A program made the position numbers and the translations under genes. Below the pieces are notes generated by a model. It searched no databases. It was not told the DNA's origin and was given only the letters and a program-made list of their open reading frames with translations. Positions 1 to 5,562 of a stretch of 9,861 nt of DNA are shown piece after piece (position 1 is the first letter of the stretch; each line of letters begins with the position of its first letter). Source of the DNA: Nitrososphaeraceae archaeon (GTDB lineage Archaea; Thermoproteota; Nitrososphaeria; Nitrososphaerales; Nitrososphaeraceae); the NCBI GenBank assembly GCA_025937665.1, contig JAICQW010000058.1, forward strand, positions 1-9,861, written 5' to 3'.

Positions 1-73
1 CCTTGGTAGCTCAGCCTGGTAGAGCGTTGCCTTGGTAAGGCAAAGGTCCCGGGTCCAAATCCCGGCCAAGGCT
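1..73 (+). tRNA. tRNA-Thr, anticodon GGU (first base outside window)
   Basis: A full cloverleaf can be folded. The acceptor strand CCTTGG (1-6) pairs with the CCAAGG of 66-71, and c72 would pair with a G just before the window. The D stem is GCTC/GAGC (9-12/22-25), the anticodon stem TTGCC/GGCAA (27-31/39-43), and the T stem CCGGG/CCCGG (49-53/61-65) with loop TCCAAAT. The 7-base anticodon loop TTGGTAA puts GGT at 34-36, reading ACC/ACU threonine codons. The discriminator is T73, as usual for archaeal tRNA-Thr. CCA is not encoded (CTTT follows) and there is no intron. The promoter lies outside the window. Confidence 0.95.
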
Positions 74-85
74 TTATTTCTTAAA
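74..85 (+). terminator. possible T-rich terminator after the tRNA
   Basis: Directly after the tRNA discriminator base the + strand reads TTATTTCTTA. Archaeal RNA polymerase commonly stops at short T-rich tracts without a hairpin, so this is a plausible stop site for the tRNA transcript. The signal is weak and is inferred from position and composition only. Confidence 0.3.
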
Positions 86-140
86 ATTCACATTGATTTC
101 AAGGGTATTAATAGATAAGAATAATTTCATATTCTGGTCA

Positions 141-159
141 GAAATTGTAAAACAATTTC
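141..159. repeat. perfect 8-bp inverted repeat with 3-nt loop
   Basis: GAAATTGT-AAA-ACAATTTC is a perfect inverted repeat in the 134-bp gap between the convergent tRNA and the ThDP-enzyme gene, 48 bp past that gene's stop codon. Transcribed from the minus strand it would form an 8-bp hairpin in the 3' UTR. No T-tract follows on either strand, so it is not a classic intrinsic terminator. It could be an mRNA-end stabiliser, a protein-binding palindrome or a chance AT-rich palindrome. I see nothing else in the 74-207 gap. Confidence 0.45.
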
Positions 160-207
160 CGAACTATATCTAAACATTAACTTACGAACATACCCTGCCG
201 ATGTAAT

Positions 208-2028
208 CTATGACTTTTCTTGTGTATGTGAATGTAGATTCCTTAATTTTTCATGTAATTGGTTTAATGATAATGTGAGTCCAATTTCCTTTGCATATGG
301 CTGTCCTTTTGCAAATGCTTTTGCAATATTACTTACAAACTCCATGCTTATTTTTGGTGGTAACGGCGCCTCGAATGGATCTACATGAGCATCTACAATA
401 ACAGGCACATCGTCTTCCTTCATGGCGTCATGGATTACAGGCTCTACTTCTTTGATTTTTGTTATTGAATATCCTTTCCCACCACAGGCCTCTGCAATTT
501 TGACGAAATCTATTTGTGAAAATTCTATTCCATATTCGGGATTACCAAGAAAAGCCATCTGCTCCCATCTTATCATCCCCAAGATCTTGTTATTCAATAT
601 AATTACCTTGATCGGAAGATGATATTGAACAGCAGTAGCGAATTCACTCATAAGCATGGTAAAACCTCCATCTCCAACGAACGCAACACTTTGTCTATCT
701 GGATATGCAATCTTGGCGGCAATGGCATAAGGTACCCCGCACCCCATAGTCGCTAGAGTTCCAGATCCTGAAAATTTCATCCCGCTTTTTATTTTCAAAA
801 ATCTAGCTGCCCAACATGTATTAATTCCACTATCGACTGATATTATCGCGTTATCATCCAACTCGTTTGATACCGCAGCAGCGATAACCTGAGGCTTTAT
901 GGGTTCATCTACTCTACTACTTTGCTCTACTAGTATATCATTCCATTTTTTCATATCGTCTTGTTTCGATCTTAGAAATTCTTTGCTTGTGCCATTGTTA
1001 TACTTATCTGACCTTCGATCGTAGAGTAACGGAATTAGATCCGACAACACCTGCTTTGCATCCCCTATTAGGCCAATTTCCACTGGATACCTTAATCCGA
1101 TTTTTTCAGGTTTGATATCAATTTGAATACCGATAGCCTGTCCCGGTCTTGGCAGATATTCGATATAAGGAAAGGATGTTCCTATCATAAACAACGTATC
1201 ACTTTCAGACATTGCGTCACTTGATGGTTCCGTACCGAGAAAACCAATTCCGCCCAAGCTATATGGATGATCATCAGGAACGACGGCTTTTCCTAACATT
1301 GCTTTGATGATTGGAGCATTTAATTTCTGTGCAACAGCAATTACTTCTTCTGATGCATCTAATGCCCCTTGACCCACCAGAATCACAATCTTATTTCCTT
1401 TATTCAGAATTTCAGCAGCCTTTTCAGTTTGTTTCTTATCTGCTGACGCCGGTGTTACGGAAATATCTGAAGTGTGGCCTGGAACTTTGTGTCTCGAATA
1501 GTGGCCCTCAAGCTTTTGTTCCTGAACATCATTGGGTATGTTAAGATGACTGACCCCTTTACGAACATAAGCAGTTCTACATGCTATGTCTACTGCCATT
1601 TCTGCCTGTCGCGGTGAGCCTATCATGCTGTTATAGACCGAAACATCAGAGAAAAGATTCATCAAATTTACATCCTGTTGAAAGCTTGAATTCATCAAAT
1701 CCATAGATGTTCCTCCTGTAATAACAATAACTGGTGTGTTATCCGCTTTGGCATCGTAGAGGCCGTTCAGAAGGTGTATTGCACCAGGTCCTGCTATCGC
1801 AGTACATACTCCAAGTTTGCCTGTATACTTTGCATATCCTGCGGCCATTAGGGCAGCAGATTCCTCGTGTCTTACGAGAACGAATTTTATCCTGTCTTTC
1901 CTCACTCTCAAAGCTTCTATGAATCCGTTTATACTATCCCCTGGAATTCCAAAAACAACATCGACCTTCCAATCAATGAGTGCCTCGGCAACAATATCTC
2001 CAGTCTTGAGATCTTCGTATTCACTCAT
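208..2028 (-). CDS. ThDP-dependent pyruvate oxidase/dehydrogenase-like enzyme (PoxB/acetolactate synthase superfamily)
   Basis: A 606-residue protein with the three-domain layout of the superfamily: N-terminal Pyr domain (about 8-170), central nucleotide-binding domain (about 200-335) and C-terminal PP domain (about 380-560). Visible motifs are the cofactor-activating glutamate in RHEESAA (E55), the AGPG loop (80-83), and the ThDP/Mg motif GDGG (452-455) followed about 25 residues later by NN (479-480). The RHEE-AA stretch and the FQQD...LF segment near 116 resemble E. coli PoxB more than anabolic acetolactate synthase, and no small regulatory subunit gene is adjacent. PoxB oxidises pyruvate to acetate and CO2 with FAD and passes electrons to quinone. 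Acetolactate synthesis or simple 2-oxoacid decarboxylation cannot be excluded. The chain runs about 35 residues past typical PoxB length, ending in a polar, possibly amphipathic tail (about 585-606). No Shine-Dalgarno precedes the ATG, but a TATA-like box sits 27 nt upstream, suggesting a leaderless mRNA. Confidence 0.85.
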   Translation of the reverse strand: MSEYEDLKTGDIVAEALIDWKVDVVFGIPGDSINGFIEALRVRKDRIKFVLVRHEESAALMAAGYAKYTGKLGVCTAIAGPGAIHLLNGLYDAKADNTPVIVITGGTSMDLMNSSFQQDVNLMNLFSDVSVYNSMIGSPRQAEMAVDIACRTAYVRKGVSHLNIPNDVQEQKLEGHYSRHKVPGHTSDISVTPASADKKQTEKAAEILNKGNKIVILVGQGALDASEEVIAVAQKLNAPIIKAMLGKAVVPDDHPYSLGGIGFLGTEPSSDAMSESDTLFMIGTSFPYIEYLPRPGQAIGIQIDIKPEKIGLRYPVEIGLIGDAKQVLSDLIPLLYDRRSDKYNNGTSKEFLRSKQDDMKKWNDILVEQSSRVDEPIKPQVIAAAVSNELDDNAIISVDSGINTCWAARFLKIKSGMKFSGSGTLATMGCGVPYAIAAKIAYPDRQSVAFVGDGGFTMLMSEFATAVQYHLPIKVIILNNKILGMIRWEQMAFLGNPEYGIEFSQIDFVKIAEACGGKGYSITKIKEVEPVIHDAMKEDDVPVIVDAHVDPFEAPLPPKISMEFVSNIAKAFAKGQPYAKEIGLTLSLNQLHEKLRNLHSHTQEKS

Positions 2029-2051
2029 ACGGTAATATTGGTTCTTATTTC

Positions 2052-2058
2052 TAATAAA
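2052..2058 (-). promoter_or_regulatory. TATA-like box for the ThDP-enzyme gene (leaderless promoter)
   Basis: On the minus strand the sequence reads TTTATTA, centred 27 nt upstream of the A of the ATG at 2028. That is the archaeal TATA-to-start distance if transcription begins at the start codon itself. The lack of any Shine-Dalgarno before this ATG fits. This is inferred from spacing and sequence only. Confidence 0.45.
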
Positions 2059-2211
2059 TCTAAATGCATACGAAATTCAATCAATCACTAGTGCTCCCCT
2101 TCCTACTTGTGTTCAAAATATCCGATTTTCTCAATGCCCATTTCGTTGATGAGAATGAACCTTAAAATCTGCATCAAATTCCATATGTTTTTATCAAACT
2201 TTCTGATTACA

Positions 2212-2219
2212 ATATATAT
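2212..2219 (+). promoter_or_regulatory. TATA box for the transketolase/epimerase operon
   Basis: ATATATAT within a run AATATATAT is the strongest TATA-like element in the divergent gap. With usual archaeal spacing (about 26 nt) transcription would begin near 2241, leaving a leader of about 18 nt. That leader carries GGGG at 2248-2251, a weak Shine-Dalgarno 7 nt before the ATG at 2259. Confidence 0.5.
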
Positions 2220-2258
2220 CCAATGAGGGTATTCTTTGGTTCTATTTGGGGTATCTGA

Positions 2259-3899
2259 ATGGCTCTTAAAATGAGGTATCTTGAACTCAACCGGAAAATA
2301 AGGGATGTAAGGATGTTAGCTATACAAGGTATAGCAGAAGCAGGTTCGGGACACCCAGGTGCATCTTTTTCGGCCGCTGAGATCATGGGAGTTCTATATT
2401 TCCACAAAATGAAACATAACCCAAGCAATCCTTTGTGGGAAGAAAGGGATTATTTTGTAAATTCGAAAGCACATTCTGCCCCAGGATTTTATGCAGCATT
2501 AGCTACTGCCGGCTACATAGATACGAAAGAAATAAAAACACTTAGAAAGCTTGGCTCACGATTACAAGGTCATCCAGTAAGATATTCGGAACGGCAAAAG
2601 GATCACAGTTTTCCCGGAATAGAATACTCGGGTGGCTCTGAGGGAATAGGCTTGTCAGTCTCGATTGGTATTGCACTTGCAAAGAAGAGAGATGGACAAA
2701 AAAATAGAGTTTATACTTTGATAGGTGATGGAGAATCAAATGAGGGCCAAATTTGGGAAGCCGCAATGGCTGCCTCAAAATTTAAACTAGATAACTTGGT
2801 AGCTATCCTGGATAGGAACAAAATCCAGCAGGATGGGTTTACAGAAGAGATAATGCCACTAGATCCTGTTAGAGACAAGTGGGCTGCGTTTAATTGGAAT
2901 GTAGTAGAGGTAAATGGACATAAGATTGAGCAGATAATAGATGCCTTGAGCAGAGTTGAAAGAGTTGAAGATAAACCATCAATAATAATTGCGAATACGA
3001 CCAAGGGGAAAGGGATTAAACATATGGCGAACAATCCACAATGGCATGGCAAAGCTCCTCCAAAAAAACACGTTCCAATTTTATTAGAAGAACTACAAAG
3101 CGAGATCTTGATTGCACCATCAATTATTGCAGGTGAACCAGAGAATTACGAAGAAAAGGTAAGAAGAGCTGAGCGAGCAGGCGCTGACCTTATTCACTTA
3201 GATATTATGGACGGTAAATTTGTACCGACAACTTCGTTTTTTGCAGATACTATAAAGCATCTGAGAAAAATTTCAAGCATTCCTTTTGATGCGCACTTGA
3301 TGATAGAAAAACCAATTAATCATGTAGAAGATTACATTGATGCAGGATGTGATATTATTACAGTTCATGTTGAAGCTTGCAGTGAAGCGGAGTTTGTGGA
3401 GATTAACAAAATGATACTAAAAGCAGGAATCAGTCCAGGGATCGCGATAAATCCCGGAACTCAGTTTCCCTCTTGGATAATCGAGCATCTTGATAACATA
3501 GATATTATGATAATAATGTCCGTGAATCCTGGTTTTGCAGGTCAAAAATTTATTCCAGATACATTGGACAAGATGGCTGAAATAGTCAAGACGTTGAAAA
3601 GTAACAACTATAAAGGATTTATCGAAGCTGATGGTGGTATTGATGCAACAACCCTCCAACAGGTTTTTGACGCCGGTGCGAGAATCATGGTAGCTGGCAA
3701 TGCGGTCTACGGGTCACCTGATATCAATTCCAATATTATCCAGCTTAGACACAAGGCCAATGTTGCAATTGAAACAAAGTTATTGGAATTAGCAACAATC
3801 AATGACATGAGATCTGATTGGATTAAATCTCGTAAAAACATGCTTATACCTTTAGCAAAGGAACTTAGCATCGAGGAGGATTTACATGCAATTAAGTGA
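2259..3899 (+). CDS. fusion of transketolase N-terminal (ThDP-binding) subunit with ribulose-phosphate 3-epimerase
   Basis: A 546-residue two-enzyme polypeptide. Residues 1-280 are the transketolase N-subunit: GSGHPG with H32, the ThDP/Mg motif GDGESNEG (156-163), DRNKIQQDG (185-193), and the TTKGKGI and WHGKAP ends typical of this subunit. Residues about 283-500 are a complete TIM-barrel ribulose-5-phosphate 3-epimerase beginning at LIAPS (S288). It has the expected metal and catalytic residues H313 and D315 (HLDIMDG), H346 (DAHLM) and D458 (EADGG), plus the SVNPGFAGQKF phosphate loop (421-431). A 46-residue helical-looking tail (501-546) matches neither family. The start is firm: an in-frame TGA (2256-2258) abuts the ATG, although M5 at 2271 is possible. 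No Met lies at the domain junction, so this appears to be one chain. Transketolase also needs the C-subunit, encoded by the next gene, which overlaps by 14 nt. The epimerase converts ribulose-5-P and xylulose-5-P, and xylulose-5-P is the transketolase donor. Confidence 0.93.
   Translation: MALKMRYLELNRKIRDVRMLAIQGIAEAGSGHPGASFSAAEIMGVLYFHKMKHNPSNPLWEERDYFVNSKAHSAPGFYAALATAGYIDTKEIKTLRKLGSRLQGHPVRYSERQKDHSFPGIEYSGGSEGIGLSVSIGIALAKKRDGQKNRVYTLIGDGESNEGQIWEAAMAASKFKLDNLVAILDRNKIQQDGFTEEIMPLDPVRDKWAAFNWNVVEVNGHKIEQIIDALSRVERVEDKPSIIIANTTKGKGIKHMANNPQWHGKAPPKKHVPILLEELQSEILIAPSIIAGEPENYEEKVRRAERAGADLIHLDIMDGKFVPTTSFFADTIKHLRKISSIPFDAHLMIEKPINHVEDYIDAGCDIITVHVEACSEAEFVEINKMILKAGISPGIAINPGTQFPSWIIEHLDNIDIMIIMSVNPGFAGQKFIPDTLDKMAEIVKTLKSNNYKGFIEADGGIDATTLQQVFDAGARIMVAGNAVYGSPDINSNIIQLRHKANVAIETKLLELATINDMRSDWIKSRKNMLIPLAKELSIEEDLHAIK
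3873..3880 (+). promoter_or_regulatory. strong Shine-Dalgarno inside the fusion gene
   Basis: GAGGAGGA lies 5 nt before the ATG at 3886, within the last codons of the transketolase-N/epimerase gene. It fixes the start of the transketolase C-subunit and implies re-initiation or coupled translation across the 14-nt overlap. It is the clearest ribosome-binding site in the window. Confidence 0.85.
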
Positions 3900-4860
3900 C
3901 AAGAACGTTATTTCCGATATGAGAACGGCGTACGGAAAAACGTTGGTGGATCTAGGCCTAAAGGACCCAAACATTATCTGCGTCGGAGCCGATACTACTG
4001 ATTCCCTAAAAACAAAAATGTTTGGAGACAAATTTCCAAACAGGCTTTACAATGTGGGAATTGCAGAAGCCAATCTTGTTTCTATAGCTGCTGGATTGGC
4101 AATTGCGGGTAAGGTGGTTTTTGCTAGTACCTACGCAGCTTTTTTGCCTGGCAGATGCCTTGATCAGATTAGGAATGCAATCTGTTATCCCTTTCTTGAC
4201 GTAAAACTAGTAGTATCACATGCCGGACTTACTGTTGGTCCCGATGGTGCCTCACATCAGCAAATAGAGGACATTTCTATAATGCGATCACTTCCAAACA
4301 TGAGAGTGCTTGTTCCATCAGATTCTGTAAGTGTACGCAATTTGATTCCGCTATTGAGTAATACTCCCGGGCCATTTTTCATGCGGTTAGCTCGTCCTTC
4401 AAACTCTAATATTTATGATGATAATTTCGGACAATTCGATATTGGTAAAGGTAACGTTATTAGAGATGGTTCAGACATTACATTGATTTCCTGTGGTTTA
4501 ATGGTTTCAAAAGCGATAGATGCAGCACTAACACTTGAAAAAGAGTATGCAGTGTCATGTAGGGTGGTAGATATGTATTCTATCAAGCCAATTGATGTTG
4601 AACTGGTATATCATGCAGCAGTAGATACTGGTGCAATTGTTACTATTGAAGAGCATAGTACTATAGGAGGACTGGGAAGTGCCGTCTGTGAGGTTACTGC
4701 CGAAAATCATCCCGTTCCTGTGAACAGAATGGGTGTAGGAGATACTTTTGGGGAATCCGCTAGAGAAACCGAGATAGAGTCACTCTTAAGTAAGTATGGC
4801 TTGAGCTCTGATCATATCATAGAATCTGTTCTAAAGACAAGGAAAAGAATGAAGAAATGA
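3886..4860 (+). CDS. transketolase, C-terminal subunit (Pyr and C domains)
   Basis: A 324-residue protein of the transketolase C-terminal subunit family, the typical length for split archaeal transketolases. Residues about 8-172 form the pyrimidine-binding domain with the catalytic glutamate in NVGIAEAN (E61), which activates ThDP bound on the partner N-subunit, and the GASHQQIEDI segment with H124. Residues about 190-315 form the C-terminal transketolase domain, including the TIEEHSTIGGLGSAV motif. With the N-subunit encoded by the preceding fusion gene it would transfer two-carbon ketol units between ketose and aldose phosphates in the cytoplasm. Its start is set by a strong Shine-Dalgarno inside the upstream gene. 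Its stop codon overlaps the transaldolase start as ATGA. Single-subunit 1-deoxyxylulose-5-phosphate synthase is excluded by size and the split layout. Other ThDP E1-beta enzymes fit less well. Confidence 0.93.
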   Translation: MQLSDKNVISDMRTAYGKTLVDLGLKDPNIICVGADTTDSLKTKMFGDKFPNRLYNVGIAEANLVSIAAGLAIAGKVVFASTYAAFLPGRCLDQIRNAICYPFLDVKLVVSHAGLTVGPDGASHQQIEDISIMRSLPNMRVLVPSDSVSVRNLIPLLSNTPGPFFMRLARPSNSNIYDDNFGQFDIGKGNVIRDGSDITLISCGLMVSKAIDAALTLEKEYAVSCRVVDMYSIKPIDVELVYHAAVDTGAIVTIEEHSTIGGLGSAVCEVTAENHPVPVNRMGVGDTFGESARETEIESLLSKYGLSSDHIIESVLKTRKRMKK

Positions 4861-5519
4861 AAATTTTTCTTGACACTGCAAGTATTGAATCCATAAAGAA
4901 ATTTGTTGATATGGGAATAGTGGATGGAATTACAACAAATCCTACACTGATTTCTAGGGAGAAAGGTCACCCTGAGGACATAATGCGAGAAATAGTAAAA
5001 ATTGTAAAAGGGCCAGTAAATTTAGAAGTTGTTGCAACAAAAACTGAGGAAATGGTTGAGGAAGGATTACGATTAAAAAAATTTGGCGAAAATGTTATTG
5101 TAAAGGTCCCCATGACCAGCGATGGACTAAAGGCTGTAAGAAAACTGGATGAGAATAAAATAAAGACAAATGTTACCTTGATTTTTTCATCAAATCAAGC
5201 ACTATTGGCTGCAAAAGCCGGAGCATCATATGTCAGTCCATTCATTGGAAGACTCGATGATGCTGGTCAAGAAGGAATGACAGTGATTAAGGAAATTGTC
5301 CAAATCTTTGGCAATTATGGTTACTCATCAGAGGTGCTGGTTGCTAGTGTGAGACATCCCATACATGTTATTGAGGCTGGAAAGTTGGGCGCGCACATTG
5401 TTACTCTCCCACCAGATATACTGGGTAAAATGATGAACCATCCACTCACTGATAAGGGACTGGCTCTTTTTCTTTCAGATTGGGAAAAGGTAAAAAAAGA
5501 ACACAAATACACCATTTAG
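4857..5519 (+). CDS. tal: transaldolase, small TalC type
   Basis: A 220-residue TIM-barrel class I aldolase of the TalC/fructose-6-phosphate aldolase family, full length for the family. D6, the ITTNPT motif (25-30) and the Schiff-base lysine in VKVPMT (K83) are present. E57 (NLEVVAT) and F129 (SPFIGR) sit where fructose-6-phosphate aldolase has Gln and Tyr. In known enzymes Glu and Phe at these positions mark true transaldolases. It should therefore transfer dihydroxyacetone units between fructose-6-P and erythrose-4-P, yielding sedoheptulose-7-P and glyceraldehyde-3-P. The ATG overlaps the stop of the transketolase C-subunit by 4 nt (ATGA), and an AGGAAAAG stretch upstream may serve as a weak ribosome site. 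It is the last gene of the operon, whose other products supply or consume its substrates. Confidence 0.95.
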   Translation: MKIFLDTASIESIKKFVDMGIVDGITTNPTLISREKGHPEDIMREIVKIVKGPVNLEVVATKTEEMVEEGLRLKKFGENVIVKVPMTSDGLKAVRKLDENKIKTNVTLIFSSNQALLAAKAGASYVSPFIGRLDDAGQEGMTVIKEIVQIFGNYGYSSEVLVASVRHPIHVIEAGKLGAHIVTLPPDILGKMMNHPLTDKGLALFLSDWEKVKKEHKYTI

Positions 5520-5530
5520 ATTTTATTCTG
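5517..5530 (+). terminator. possible T-rich terminator after transaldolase
   Basis: TAGATTTTATTCTG begins at the transaldolase stop codon, and the TTTTATTCT stretch could act as an archaeal T-tract terminator. The gap to the end of the convergent VWA gene is only 43 bp, so the two opposing transcripts probably overlap or end close together. No hairpin was found. Confidence 0.3.
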
Positions 5531-5562
5531 AATTGTAGTTTCTCAGAGTATCGGGATTAATA

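Larger units (their letters stand above)
2029..2258. promoter_or_regulatory. 230-bp divergent intergenic region
   Basis: This gap separates the minus-strand ThDP-enzyme gene from the plus-strand pentose phosphate operon. It holds one TATA-like box for each direction (2052-2058 minus, 2212-2219 plus) and a short perfect palindrome CACTAGTG at 2086-2093 near the minus promoter. Between about 2095 and 2205 I see no ORF of note, RNA gene or convincing operator repeat. The divergent arrangement would allow shared control, but no regulator site is recognisable. Confidence 0.5.

Noticed and set aside
208..2028. Calling the ThDP enzyme acetolactate synthase (IlvB)
   Set aside because: No small subunit or branched-chain amino acid genes are adjacent, and the RHEE-AA and FQQD segments look more like pyruvate oxidase. 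It is kept as an alternative only.
2086..2093. CACTAGTG palindrome as an operator
   Set aside because: An 8-bp palindrome is easily found by chance in a 230-bp AT-rich gap, and no second copy lies nearby.
2223..2258. An 11-codon upstream ORF (ATG at 2223, TGA at 2256-2258) abutting the fusion gene, as a possible leader peptide
   Set aside because: Its ATG lies only about 5 nt downstream of the TATA box, so it should be upstream of the transcription start. It also has no ribosome site and no attenuator-like codon pattern. Its stop is useful only for fixing the start at 2259.
2711..3052. 113-codon open frame on the minus strand
   Set aside because: It is antisense to the transketolase N-domain, which carries intact catalytic motifs, and its translation is low-information.
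3108..3110. Internal TTG start that would yield a separate epimerase from the fusion gene
   Set aside because: The codon sits at the domain junction (L284) but has no good Shine-Dalgarno before it, and the frame is continuous with the transketolase domain.
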